A stretch of 64,000 bases of DNA, from positions 9,290,635-9,354,634 of the forward strand of contig NC_087079.1 of the NCBI RefSeq assembly GCF_026151205.1, read 5' to 3'. The translations under genes and the position numbers were made by a program. This stretch comes from Bolinopsis microptera (lineage: Eukaryota; Ctenophora; Tentaculata; Lobata; Bolinopsidae). Positions 23,356 through 35,813 of this stretch are shown here, piece by piece. The notes under the pieces were generated by a model. That model ran no database searches, had not been told where the DNA came from, and worked only from the letters and a program-made list of their open reading frames with translations. The number at the start of each line of letters is the position of its first letter. The stretch's first letter is position 1.

Positions 23356-25134
23356 AATGATACCGAGAATGTAATCAGCCGCTCACTTTTTCCATTTATT
23401 CACGGCTTACGAATTTTAATCAGTTTAACTTTAGGTTTATTACATTGATGACACTCTCTAGAAACCCCTTAGGCCTCGGGTTGCTTTCAGGCCGATACTT
23501 AGTACTTTGGGATAAAGGCGGTAATAGCTAGTTATAGTGTCCAATAAGCTGAGGTTTATCAAATCTTTATTTCAGAGTACTGCCTCTGGGTACGGTAGTG
23601 CTGCTTAATTTATCACAATTGTAAATGGATGGGAGTTACTACCATCCTTTACGAAACATTTTACAATTTGTTACTTAGAACTTAAAAGCACACATGCCTA
23701 GATCTTTTGTTGAAAATGACAAACTATAGTTATCTGTTATACCAACTATTTTGACGGCATGATATGTGAAGTGATGTAATATTTATTCAACCTTTCAGTA
23801 CAACGCCGAACATGATACTGCTGGACAAAGGAGTGTGGATTTTGTTCCAGCATGAAGTGTGCAGTAAAACAAGATCTCTTCAATTCCAAAAGAAGTATCA
23901 TGATCCAACCCCAAGCCCCACGAAAAACCTCACCGAACCTCCACGCGGTGTGGGGTGTGTGGCTCGAACGGGAGGTGCATGGGTGTTTCTAACCTATGCA
24001 AAGGAAGGGACTAGCCATCCCTACAACAAAGGAAAGGCTCTAATAGCCTCTACTAACCTTAGAACCGCAGCATAACCGCTTTTCCCACAGGCAAATAACA
24101 CCTTCCGCAGGAAACTAACACGCTCACAGGCTCCCACATGACGTGTAACCCCAGGATTTGGTTTTGGATCGGACACTCAAAACAACGATAGAGGAGCGGT
24201 GTACACGCTCACAGGCTACCAAGTCTCGTGTAACCCTGGGACTCTAACACTTAACAGACTCTAACACGCTCACAGGCTTCCACGTCTCATGTACCCTAGG
24301 ATTTGGTCTTGGATCGGACACTCAAAACAACGATAGAGGAGCGGTCTACACGCTCACAGGTTTCCATGTCTCGTGTAACCCTAGGATTTTACACGCTCAC
24401 AGGCTACGACGTCTCGTGTAACCCTAGGACTCTAACACTTAACAGACTCTAACACGCTCACAGGCTTCCACGTCTCGTGTACTCCAGGATTTGGTTTTGA
24501 ATCGGACACTCAAAACAACGATAGAGGAGCGGTCTACAGTGACGTTACAAGAACATTGCATACTCCTTCGAGTTGCACGTAGCAGGCCATGACCTCTCCT
24601 GGAAGTCCCTGTCTCTCCGTCGTTAACCCGGCGGGGTTGCACCAGGGGCGGTGGTAACAGAACTTCAAGACTCTCGGAGTCTGTTGTCGATATCTATGTT
24701 TAATATATTTATGGTATATAATTTGGGAGTCACTCTCTCCAGCAGCAGGAGTTGGAGAATGGGGACGCCTTGTGAAAACCACCGTAAGGAAGGCTTACCG
24801 TCGACGCCGACCAATCAAAAGAAAACTATCCAACCCCAATCTGAGAACTTATGACACAATCTTCTTTTTCGACGTCAAAAGAACGATGCTCAGTCAGTTC
24901 CAGTGGAACCTAAAAGGCATCTTCCTCGCGGGAGGTTGTGCCCAGTGCCAAACACCACCAGCGCTGAGAGATGCAAGGATAAAAAACGGATTTACAGCTT
25001 GGACCCTTTTCCTTACTGATGGATTGCTCCAGATCAAAATTGGTGAAAAGGTGCTCAATAAGCTTTATTACAATTCTTAAGCCGTGAATGAATGGAAAAA
25101 GCGAGCGACCGATTTCATTCTCGGTATCAATTTG
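23356..25134. mobile_element. Candidate inverted-repeat-bounded element, unit 2 copy
   Basis: Counterpart of 11338-13116, offset by about 12018 bp, with the same inverted repeats, short frames and minisatellite (24123-24553). Unit 3 ends before this point, so no empty site is available. Confidence 0.48.
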
Positions 25135-25877
25135 CATTTGCGGACAGTTATTCAAATTAATATCATTTCCTTTTGTTTGGAAAAGAGAGACACTGACAGC
25201 GGTACACTCTACCCATGATTATGGGTTTTGGTCAAATAGTTACTATATACATATTGATATATTTTGTACATGTACAAAGTAGTCATGTGAACCCTATCTA
25301 CTATCTAGCCAATTTCTAGGTCAATCGAATTCTACTGATGGATCGATCACATCACCAATTAATCGTCACTGATTGGTCATTGGCCGGATGACATGGTCTG
25401 ATCTCTTTGGGGGTAAATTTCATGATCCAAGGTCCGCCACCGGATAGACTTAGACTTTTCTTTTTCAAGAGAGTGTTTACTCATCAGGATCATTAGTACT
25501 CTATAAATTAAACGTTATCTCACATCAAACATAATTGAAGAATATATATTGATTGTTAACAAAACTTACAAATGTGGAGATTTCAATTCAATAGATTGAT
25601 TTAAATTCAATAGATTTGAAATACACCACAATTCAATAAATTTAAAATAACCAGCGCCCGGCGCTGGTTACAAATGTTACTATTTGATAGATTTAAAATA
25701 ACCAGCGTATTTGCCAGAGTTGGTTATGCCGAGTAAATATAATGTGCGACCTATTTTTGTGGTGTCTAACCGTGACCAAATAATAAATAAATGGGCCGGA
25801 GAAAATGTTCTCAGAAAGTGGTTCCCTGATTTATTTTAACGGAATCAATAGTCAAATTGATCTTACAGTTACACCGG

Positions 25878-28800
25878 TTATGTTTGCCCTTCTGCGTTTT
25901 TCTACTGCTACTGCTGTTGTTTCGTCTGCTGCTACTATTTCTTCTGTTTCGTCTGGTTTTATTTCGTCTTCTGCTGTTTCTACCTGCTGCTGTTACTGAT
26001 GCTGATGCTGATGCTGAAGCTGATGCTGAAACTGATGCTGACACTGTTTCTGCTACTATTGCTACTGTCTCTACTGCTATTAATACTGCTGCTAATGGTG
26101 ATATTGATGCTGGTACTGATAATGATACTGATGCTGAAGCTGATGCTGAAACTGATGCTGACACTGTTTCTGCTACTATTGCTACTGTCTCTACTGCTAC
26201 TAATACTGCTGCTAATGGTGAAATTGATGCTGGTACTGATAATGATACTGATGCTGTCTTTGTTTCTGTTTCTGCTACCATTTCTTCTGCTACTGATGCT
26301 GCTACCTGCTTTTGCTGTTGGGTGTTTCAGCAGCTGGTGTTGCTGTGTTTCAGCTGCTGGTGTTTCATCTGCTGGTGTTTCCAGCTGCCTGCTGTTGCTG
26401 GTGTTTTTAGCTGTTGGTGTTTCAGCTGCTGCTGCTGTTTCAGCTGCTGCTGTTGCTGGTGTTGAGCTGCTGGTGTTTTAGCTGCTGGTGTTGCTGGTGT
26501 TTCAGCTGCTGCTGTTGTTGGTGTTTCAGCTGCTGGTGTTTCAGCTGCTGGTGTTATCAGCTGCTGCTGTTGTTGGTGTTTCAGCTGCTGGTGTTTCAGC
26601 TGCTGGTGTTTCAGCTGCTGCTGCTGGTGTTTCAGCTGCTGCTGTTGCTGTGTTTTAGCTGCTGGTGTTTCAGCTGCTGTTTGTTTCAGCTGCTGCTGCT
26701 GCTGCTGCTGTAAAATAAAGAAAGCGACTACTTTTCGTTTAAGTTTGTTAAACATGGAATAAAGTGATGTTCTCAGAGATATGTCGTATAGAAGAGGGTT
26801 AATCACCGAATTTATTGGTAAAACAGAATTGAAAATAAGGGATACCATGGCGTTGCATCTAAAATGTCGGCATAATGAAGCAACAAGTAATGATAAAAGG
26901 TACCCAGCATGCAAAATCCGTAAAGATAATCCATTGAGTAACTTTTTGCAGTTTGATATTTTTTTTCTTTGTCTGTTTTGTAGCGATTTTGTCCAGTCTT
27001 CTTGCAGATTTCTTTACCTTAATCACTATTGCCATATAAGAAACTGCTATAGTGACAAAACACGCGAAATTAATGCAAATGATCAAGAAAACAAAGCCCT
27101 GTTGAGGATCATTCCTTTTGACATAATACTTAAATAAACAGACAGGTGCGTTACCATAGAACGAAAGTTTGTAACGAGAAATCCCTCCGTAAGTCATTGG
27201 AAAAAATAGCGTCTACAAGAACCTTTATTTGAGCCCAAGTGAGGTCCTCGGCTGCTATCCTGCCATAATACTTCTGAAGTATTTCTCGGTGTACATATTT
27301 ATCCGGACAGCCAATAAACAGTGAGTTTTGAATTTTCGTATTTCATACCATTCACAAAGAAATCTTCGAGTTCTTCAACTAAAGGCAGCCAAGAAATAAC
27401 TGATGATACCATCAAGATAGTGAAAAGTATTACGACCACTTTTATCAAACTTTTGTTTGTGACTTCCTTAGGTATCACTAAATTGTTATTATATACACCG
27501 AAAGCTCTCAGTAAGCCCAAAGCAGTCATGGATAGCAAAGATACTTGGGAGCCGGTAGTGCTTATGATGCCTAAGCGACACAGATGTTACTAGAAGCCAG
27601 TTTAGTTGAATCGAGCAGTACGTTTTACTGTGATAAGTATTGTAAACCGAGATCATGGTAAGGTAGATACCATCATGAGGTCACCCATGCTGATTAGAAA
27701 AAAACCAAGCTCTTGTTGAGAAGTGCAGCTTCTGATTTTGTAGCTCTGATACTAGAGATGTTCTTAAATACTGACACACAATTTAAGATGAGAGCTAACA
27801 CTCCAATGGTCCAACCAACAAGCTTAAGGAACTGCTGTTAACGATTTCTTGTCCACAACTTTCATTGCATTCGTCTGAAATATCGGAGCAGTGAACAGTT
27901 TTATCACAATTTCTGGGTGATTGGAAGGTACACCCCAGATTTATGGGCACTTAAAGTGGTTAGTGCACCCTGACTCATCTGAACTATCTCCACAATCATC
28001 AGCCAGGTCGCATACTTTGTCATAAGTGATACATTTGCCGTTTTCACAAAGGAATAAATCATTGCCGAGTTTTCCTGTTTTGAAATCTTTGATCAGGAAA
28101 GTAAGTTGACCTTCTTTGTCTGGGTGAATATCTTATCCCTATCGAATTGTCCACTGCAAGAGTCCCACCTAATCGATCTTCTTAGTGGGCAAGTTGCATT
28201 CATGCAACGTCCCAAACAGCTTGCAAAAACGTAATACTCTCCAAAAAAGTATCTGCAATCTTTCTTTGCGTCTGGTAAAATTATCTCAGTAGTTTTGTTC
28301 CGCCCAAAGATGTCTGTGTCAGGGAAAAGGAAACTTACTCTTGAACAATATTGGTTGGTAAGATTTGATATTTCAATAAGTCCTGCTAGGCAATGTTGCA
28401 TTCGTATTTTCATCTTGCTATCTCTTGTAGCTTTTGCAAAAGGTATAGTTTGAATTCTCGACACACTGCATATCTCAATTTCATTACCGCAAGATTCTTT
28501 CCTATCACATAGGTTGGAAAAGCTAACAAACCTTAGGTCCGAGTTGTAACATATGAATACCTCGTCACATTCAGTTTCATCGTGACTAACAAGGCGAATG
28601 TTGACCCCTTTCCACAAGTTGGCCAATGCACCTTTTCATCTTCACCATTCGTGCAGTCGACCAGTCCGTCATGCACCCATGCAAAAGGAAAGACAATGTC
28701 ATCCATAACCTGGGAAATATACCTTCTCGTACATTTCTTTGTGGTCATAATTTGGCATAGGTCTAGACGTTCGTCACTACTATCACCGCAATCTGGGTGA

Positions 28801-29540
28801 CCATCACACAAAAGGTGTTTGTGTATAAAACAAGAGCCACTGCTTTCAACGCACGCCTTATCGATCCCATCGTCACATATTTGTGGTATGGAGTTGATGG
28901 GAATGGTTTGGACGTGTAATGATTTCAGGCAGATGATCTGCTTGGCAACTGGTGTTGTATCCACGAACTTGGCATTCTATACCCACTCTAGATGGGTCCG
29001 AGCAGTTGGTTTGGTCGCTGTAATCGTCACAAAATAGTATTATTTCGTCTGGGTAATTCCAACTCATTCTGCTGCGAAGTCTTGCGGCACATCGGGTATA
29101 ATTATGAAGCGGTACTATAACCCCTATTCTTAAATTGAGGCACGTTGTTGTCATTTCATTGATCACACAATCCTTTTCATCGCTCCCATCATTACAGTCT
29201 TTTACCCCGTCACACACATAGTTTGCAGTAAAATACCAAGTTTGGTTCATCAGATTGTTGTCCAAAAACTCTCCACACTGAACACCGTACTCAAAACCAT
29301 TACAAAACTGTTCGTCCGTGCAATCACCATATGGGGAGCAAATAAGATCACACAGTTCAGAGTCTTTTTGATATTCACAGAAAGCTTCATCAAGGTTTGT
29401 GTTAAGGCAGTCATTCTTCCCATCGCAGGAACGAACCCCAAAAATTCCGTCAGAGTGGATATCAGCCGTATGAGTAATATGTGTAAATGTATTCCACTGT
29501 GACATTTGTTTCAGGCAAAGATATCCACATGGGTATTCAC
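25878..29540 (-). pseudogene. LDLa-GPCR copy 3, main exon, uninterrupted by transposons but frameshifted
   Basis: Starts at the acceptor matching 6616 and ends at the TAA near 25878-25880. Both insertion sites (piggyBac near 27070, LINE near 27586) are empty. The LDLa region is open over two long stretches (29505-28873 and 28964-28533, overlapping after a 2-base loss near 28950) and again 28626-28093. The TM3-TM7 and tail region (27980-25880) has several one-base indels, for example near 26306, 26398 and 27190. This is the copy most likely to be functional if those indels are assembly errors; as written it is broken. Confidence 0.72.
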
Positions 29541-30230
29541 CTGGTTTGAGAAAATTAGGTAAATAGAATTATATCGAATCAAAGTTACTAAAGAGAACAC
29601 TGACCGACTCGTCTTAGGTATAATATACATAATTATACTACTAATTATTAATCATATATATTATATAGTTATTAAATATATATAGACACGGCACAAAAAT
29701 GTATTTATTTCAAATAGATCTTGCGGAGCAGTATCTAACTGATAGACAGCACTGAGTGTTCGTCTATGACAAATTCATGTAGCCGAAACGTCGACAACAC
29801 ATATTTTGTTTTACAGGTAGTACTATAGTAGAGATCGACCCACACTCAAGAGAGCAAAAACGAATCATATTTTTTCAAACACACACAAATAAGTATACAC
29901 CCAATTCCGGAAATTTGTTAACCCGGCTCATCCCGCTAATTCTCACTCAACAATCCGGTCCGTATCTAGAAACTTTATAATTATCTCCGGGAATTATATC
30001 CCCGAAAAGTCGTGAACACTGAGCACTGATAATTTCCCGCTAGGGTTCCGAGAATATCATCAACAGCCAAAGTATTATTGTATTAAAAACCGTCAATGTG
30101 TACCACAACTGCATCAATCATATCCGACACTCTCTAAGTTGGGCAGCTACTGTTAGTTCAAATTGTAATAATGAACTACATATATTGATATATTATGTTA
30201 ACTAATTTAATTTGATGATAAAATCATTAC

Positions 30231-30355
30231 CTGCCATCGAACTAGTTGCAAAACTAGAAAATGGGCTTATTGGACGAATCACTGATTCTATTCCACAGGC
30301 TTGGTAGTGATGTAAGTCATTTTTGCATAGTTCATCAACTGAAGCGTAGGAAATC
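30231..30355 (-). CDS. LDLa-GPCR copy 3, exon 3 (125 nt)
   Basis: Same phases, splice sites and length as 8083-7959, open throughout. Confidence 0.65.
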
Positions 30356-30392
30356 CTGAAAATATAACACAGGCAGCTAGCTATAACAACAT

Positions 30393-30730
30393 TATCCTCT
30401 TTAGTACTTTAGTACAACTAGCAGGAACCCGTATAATATAACCCTAAACGGTGTCAAGACTCAAAATACTAAAATAATTATTACCTATTTAATCGGCGTT
30501 TTTGACACCACTTGGGGGCCCAAATTTTCGGCTCTAAAATCATTATTCCTTGGCCAATTTTTTATTTTTTCATGCTGATTTGAAGGCCATTAAAGCATTT
30601 GACCCAGCCAAAAAAGTTCCAGTTGTATATCTTTTACGGTTTTTGCGGAAAGTCGCGTTAAAGTTGATGCCGTGGTGTCAGTAAAATGGCACAGATATAT
30701 ATATATCGTCTCGCTTTATATATAGTAAGA
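30393..30730. other. Unit-3-specific insertion in intron 2
   Basis: Where units 1 and 2 read ACATTGTTCTCTTGAGTAC followed by ATGTTGGACAGT, unit 3 has about 330 bp of unrelated sequence with TAGTACTTTAGTAC at its left and an AT-rich ATATATATAT stretch at its right. No terminal repeats or coding sequence were recognised. Confidence 0.5.
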
Positions 30731-30928
30731 TGTTGGACAGTGTCCACTGTCCAGTGAGGCAGTGACTGAGATAATGTGGTACCTCAGAATATTATCTGAT
30801 AATGTAGATAATGGTACCGCACATTAATCATTAACCATTGGTTGTTTGATCAATTATAATTGCTAATTTAATCAGTAAATGGAGAAGGACACGGAGAAGG
30901 AGAAAGAAAAAATATATATAAATAATAC

Positions 30929-31124
30929 CTGCCGCTTCTGGCGATGAAGGACTTGTAGAATAGTGATGAGTTCACACATTTGTGGAAACCAAGATGACCA
31001 AGAGGACCTGATGTTGAGTTCGCTAGTTCTTCGCAGACGTACTTGAGAAAGCCTCCATTATTTTGAATCTCGCAAGTTGGAGTAAGACTGCCTGGAAGAA
31101 TTTGACTTCGAAGTGAACTGTTTT
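30929..31124 (-). CDS. LDLa-GPCR copy 3, exon 2 (196 nt)
   Basis: Equivalent to 8525-8339 with a 9-base in-frame gain (TSGPLGHLGFH for TSGHLGFH). It keeps the Cys codon that is a stop in copy 2. Confidence 0.6.
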
Positions 31125-31335
31125 CTTGATATTTGAAGTTATACAGAGTGATTAAGAGTTTATAAAGAGTTATATATGCGATTTGCTGTAATCGCTCAGA
31201 AACCAATCCTTGTATTAAACCCTAGCTATAAATGATATCCAAACAAACAAATATGTATCTCAGTCATGTGAGTGGGTAGAAATCCCACATTTTAGGTCCT
31301 ACGAAGTTACAAAATTGTACTATTGATAGACTTAC

Positions 31336-31459
31336 TATTCTGAATGAAATCACCGTTTGTTTGAGCCATACTCATAGAACCAAACTGGCCGGTTACCAAT
31401 AGTATCAAGCGGATGCAATGAATGATGAAAGCAATACGTAAAGCTTTCGTCACGAACAT
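31336..31459 (-). CDS. Copy 3 signal-peptide exon 1a, first of two
   Basis: 124 nt: the 121-nt exon plus a 3-base in-frame gain (GGCCGGTT for GGGTT). Donor GTAAGT kept. It lies directly upstream of exon 2 with no fold-back element in the intron. Confidence 0.6.
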
Positions 31460-31738
31460 TGTGCCTAATTGGATATGTACATGTTGAAATTAACAATGTA
31501 CTTGGTCAGTTCAGCGCCGCTCGCCAACAATTATTTAATTCAGATTATCACGCAAAATAACTTTGCGAAGGTATAGCCATAGCCATAGCCATAGGAACGT
31601 GAGCGATAACTGTGCGCGATCCGAGGGCACGTAAGTATGTACGAAGTCACAAAAATTTTGTTCATCAACATGTAATCGACATGTAATTTAATTATTTCAA
31701 ACTTAACAAAATTGTACTATTGAATTTGATAGACTTAC

Positions 31739-31859
31739 TATTCTGAATGAAATCACCGTTTGTTTGAGCCATACTCATAGAACCAAACTGGGTTACCAAT
31801 AGTATCAAGCGGATGCAATGAATGATGAAAGCAATACGTAAGGTTTTCGTCACGAACAT
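31739..31859 (-). CDS. Copy 3 signal-peptide exon 1a, second copy
   Basis: 121 nt with donor GTAAGT, about 400 bp upstream of the first copy. The surrounding 60-100 bp are duplicated with it. It gives unit 3 three candidate first exons together with 33134-33017. Confidence 0.55.
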
Positions 31860-32127
31860 TGTTTACAATTTAATAATGTAAATGAGGTCGTTGCGTCTAA
31901 ATTTGCCATTTATATACCCGAATCGTACAAAGGACGTGTCTGCGATTGTCATGATTTCAACGGCCAAAACCCATTTTACCATTTGCTATTTTAACACCCC
32001 AATTGTTTAAACATGATGAAAGGACATTTCTTCGATTTTCATGACTGAGAGTTCAACAGCTAAAAGCTATGATTGCATAAGTTACTTATTTTTTAGCATT
32101 AAAAAACTAAGCTATAGCCTACGATTT

Positions 32128-32171
<44 letters not shown>

Positions 32172-33016
32172 AGTCACTATTGTGACGGTACATTAGAACT
32201 AGACAGAAAATAAAGTGTGAAGGGCCTGAACGGAACCCCTCGGTTTCAGTTCCTTGTTTAAACTGCCGTACAGCAAGACATCCACCGTGTTCTCCAAGGT
32301 TGGGCATATAGCTCACTCCACCCTATGCTTTGTCAAATGTTGCTTATATACCAAGGATCTACAGGAAATATTTCCTTGTAAGTTTAGAGGGCGATCTGTG
32401 AACAGACAACTATCTCATTCCCAACTATAGGAATTAAAATTCCTATACTATCCCAACGAGCTACACCAAGCATCGTTTCAGATGAGAACAGCCGCGATAA
32501 ATCAGCAGGCTAGTACTCGAGCTTGATTATATATAAAAGTCACTATTAAGTGACAGTACATTAGAACTAGACAGAAGAGGACTAGAACATATGAAGTTTT
32601 TAAGGTATCAAAATAGCATAGATTTGACTTGAACGGTTAAGGTCTTTTTGAAAACCTTTATTGTCGAAAATTTGACGCCTAGAGCTACATTTTCCCGAAT
32701 TTTAGGTCGTTTTTAAAGAAAAACGTCCGATTTTTGTTATATTATCCTGTCCACTAATTGAACGTTCAGTCGACTCTAATGTCTAAAAACATTTTTGGGT
32801 ACGTATTTCTAAGTAACTATATGTTTATTTTTTATGCAACCTGACACGGATCTTATCTGTGCAAAATAGTAATACTAACTCAAAACAGAATAATATGCTA
32901 ACAATTAGTGCCTAATTGGATACGTACATGGCGAAATTAACAATGTACTTGGTCAGTTCAGCGGGACGCGCGCCGACAATTATTTGTAGTTATCGATCTA
33001 TTGTATTTGTACTTAC
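31860..33016. other. Upstream region of copy 3 with microsatellite
   Basis: No gene seen. A long (AT)n tract lies at about 32131-32168. Fragments of the same flank as units 1 and 2 reappear after about 32900. Confidence 0.5.
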
Positions 33017-33134
33017 TATTGTGGAAATATGTATTGTTCGTTTTAGCCGTACCCATAGAAACAAACTGACTTATTAATATCATCATGATCAACCATAAGC
33101 GATGAAAGATACAAGCAGCATAAAATAATTCCAT
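33017..33134 (-). CDS. Copy 3 alternative signal-peptide exon 1b (118 nt)
   Basis: Same start and hydrophobic core as 9843-9723, one codon shorter, and with the consensus donor GTAAGT in place of GTAATA. The exit phase is unchanged. The kept frame and better donor in the most diverged unit suggest the exon is or was used. Confidence 0.52.
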
Positions 33135-33404
33135 CTCGAACGATTGTTTGCGGTTTTACAGTTATTTAACTATAAGTATGACTGATCATTTTCAATTTGA
33201 TATTTATAGGAAATATTTGTAGAGAAGTGCGAAAAAGCATATGTCTATTTTATCTTTGATGTTCATGACTTCAACGACTAAAAGCTTTTTATTTCAATAA
33301 AAGGTTCAAAAATGTTGACATATGAGCGTAATGTCATATTTATGTTAAATCAACAAGATAGTGTTTTTTTATATTATTTACTATAAGTATATACTATACA
33401 TATA

Positions 33405-33995
33405 TGACTTTGAAGGCTGCCGGACCCGACAAAGTGGATGTACACCGCTGTTTTTAGACATATCGTAACCTACTGCTGCAGTATATGGATCAGGGCGACT
33501 CAAACAGAGCACAATGCAAAGAAGTTCAAAGATTTAAGGCACTGGCACTTAGAATCATGTGTGGTGTCATGCCAATTGCACTCCCTTCATCGCACTGAGC
33601 CACCTCGCTGACACTTCAGATATTATACTTTTCCTTAGTGGTGAAGTAGCAAAGGGTGCAGCTAGGCTGCACGCCTACGGTAGCCTGTCCCTAGAAACTA
33701 TCACCTATGGAAAATGGACAATCACCACTCACATCACCATCAATAAACGATTACCATCTCGAGCAGAGACAGATCTTTCAATACCAACTTTTCCGTTACA
33801 ACTCCTGGCGCAAACACACCGAATACAGAGACTTCCTGCAAAACAACTGCATTGACAGAATCCCATCCAGCGATACTGCTACACAGACGAGCCACGCACA
33901 GATTCAGGAAGCAGGGCTGGTTATATCATCACCACTGACAATAATAATACAACTCTAGAGGAAAAATCATTTAAACTTCCTGCCTATTGTCACAG
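33405..33995 (+). pseudogene. LINE relic (RT and RNase H fragments), unit 3
   Basis: Same relic as 10135-10745, with small differences (a long open frame at 33559-33855 covers EVAKGAARLHAYGSLS). Its end coincides with the end of unit homology. Confidence 0.66.
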
Positions 33996-34155
33996 TGCTG
34001 GTAAGTATGACCGTTGCCCTTATATATACCTCCCATACTACTATACCCCTTTACTGGTTTTTCAGGCATTAAGGCTCATTAGAAGTCTTCTTCTTCGTAG
34101 GGGGCTGTGGTCAATATCACTAATGGTAAGATCGTTACCACTGTAAGATAGAGCA

Positions 34156-34924
34156 GGCAGTATCTAAATAGCCCGACCCCTGTCCGCGGACAACTGTCTG
34201 CGGACAACTGTCCACGAACACCTGTCTACCAGATCATATGACCGCAAATCTTATGAAATTGAATGGTATGTATGGTATCTTGGATGCAATTAGTTACGAC
34301 TAGCATAATTAATTGTAGCGTAGTAAATTACTGGATCAAACTATTGATTGCGATTCAAATGTGGTCCCTCGGATATAATTAGTTATGAATAGCATTGAGT
34401 AGTTGATTGTAGCGTAGTATATTGCTCAATGAAATAATTGATTACGATTTAAATGTGGTATATAAGTTGTTCGTTTTTGGTGAAGTATTATCAGTTGCCA
34501 TCATCAACAACAACTATTCCAATTCCTAACATGGTACTCTTCTGTCTAATGGACGAAATTAATGGACCCACGGCCTCCCTAGAGAATGCTCGAGACTTCC
34601 TATTCCGAAAAACCTCCTAAAGAGCTCCATGTCCTGTCCTGAGTGTAACGCATCTATGTCCCTGGTTCCCTGCTTGTCCTTGAAGTCTCCAGATGGACTG
34701 ATATGGCGCTGCTCCCCCTGCAAGAAGTACAAGAATATCAGAACAGACAGTATCCTCTCTGGACAGAAGCTCGCTCTCAAGACCTTTTTACAGCTGCTAT
34801 TCAGGGGATACTGTTATTATGCAGTAATATGATCTGGTAGACAGTTGTTCGTGGACAGTTGTCCGTGGACAGTTGTCCGTGGACAGTTGTCCGCGGACAG
34901 GGGTCGGGCTATCTAGATACTGCC
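34156..34924. mobile_element. Merlin/IS1016-like transposon remnant
   Basis: Inverted ends begin GGCAGTATCTA and continue through GCCCGACCCCTGTCCGCGGA and repeated GGACAACTGTCC words for about 90-100 bp. The interior (34510-34832, plus strand) encodes the N-terminal part of an ISXO2/Merlin-type transposase: a zinc-ribbon-like CPECN...CSPCKK and the SILSGQKLALKTFLQLLF stretch, preceded after a frameshift by NGPTASLENARDFLF. The catalytic core is missing. I see no target duplication. Confidence 0.75.
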
Positions 34925-35282
34925 GGTAAAATTAATAAATAAGGAGAAAAAATGTTTAGATTTTGTTTTCTTTGAATTTAGTAAATCGTTTAGTTGCTTG
35001 TATGAAGCCGATGATCCTTGGTAGTGAGAATTTGTCCACTATGTCTGTCACGCTAAGATAAAATGAGTCAAAGTATCCTCCTCGTTGGTAAGACAATTTC
35101 GGGCAATCGGGCACTGGCCAATAAAGTGGTTCATTGTCTCCTCCTCCATGAGACAGTGTGGACAAATTTTAGGGACCGTTGTCGGCTTATTAATGTGGTA
35201 GTTTAGTTCACAATGTCCAGTAGTGAATTGTGTTGCTGTTCTTGTGCTCTCTTTGCCAAGTTTCGGGATTGATCTGGCGAAC

Positions 35283-35813
35283 TTATGTCTCCATACTCGT
35301 TTGAAGTGAGTGTTGACTGTTGGGCAACGTTCTCCATCTTTCCCTCATTTTCCGATGACTTATACTCCGCAGCGCTCCCTTCCATAATACCTTTGGTATT
35401 GGTAGTTGCACATGAGCGGAGTCCAAGTTATCGGAGCCTTTTTTGGCAAGAGAGTCTGCCTTTTCGTTACCATCATAGCCTTTATGAGCTGGAATCCATC
35501 GTAGTATGACTTGATTGTCCGTTGCTAGTTGGTTCAGCTCACTTATTGCCATGCTGGTGCTTTTTGATTTGACTTTGATATTGCTCTTTGCCATTATTGT
35601 CGCCTGGCTATCGCAGTTTATGATGATTTTTCTACTTTTGGTTCCAGATTCCTGTAGTATTTTTGCCGCTGTGCCTACGGCAAATGTCTCGGCCTGAAAG
35701 ACGGTTGAGTTGGTTCCTAGGTGGTAGGACTCCTCGCGTGGAGGGGTGTCGTTATCGACAATGTACACTCCTGCTCCAACTTGTTCATTCATTTTGGAGC
35801 CTCTGTGTAGCAT
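35283..35813 (-). pseudogene. LINE RNase H domain
   Basis: Contains KMNEQVGAGVYI, the Glu-bearing FQAETFAV, the Asp-bearing INCDSQATI and the AHKGYDGNEKADSLAK helix, as in LINE RNase H. The first catalytic Asp region (YTDGS-like) is disturbed by the frameshift at the junction with RT. Further downstream (about 35165-34956) a Cys/His segment ends the polyprotein. Confidence 0.8.

Larger units (their letters stand above)
13220..25237. repeat. Tandem unit 2 of the GPCR segmental duplication
   Basis: Collinear with unit 1. It has an empty piggyBac site near 15051 but gains a LINE fragment (15572-17026) and a 290-bp hAT-type element (21547-21836). From about 19680 to 25237 it is nearly identical to unit 1. 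The GPCR exon region (about 14880-18990) differs mostly by one-base indels. Confidence 0.93.
25238..33993. repeat. Tandem unit 3 (partial) of the GPCR segmental duplication
   Basis: Matches units 1 and 2 from their left edge to the LINE relic around unit 1 position 10740, where homology stops near 33993. It is the most diverged copy downstream of 30390: it lacks the fold-back element present at 8732-9271 and 20451-20991, has a second copy of the signal-peptide exon, and has a private insertion near 30393-30730. Confidence 0.9.
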
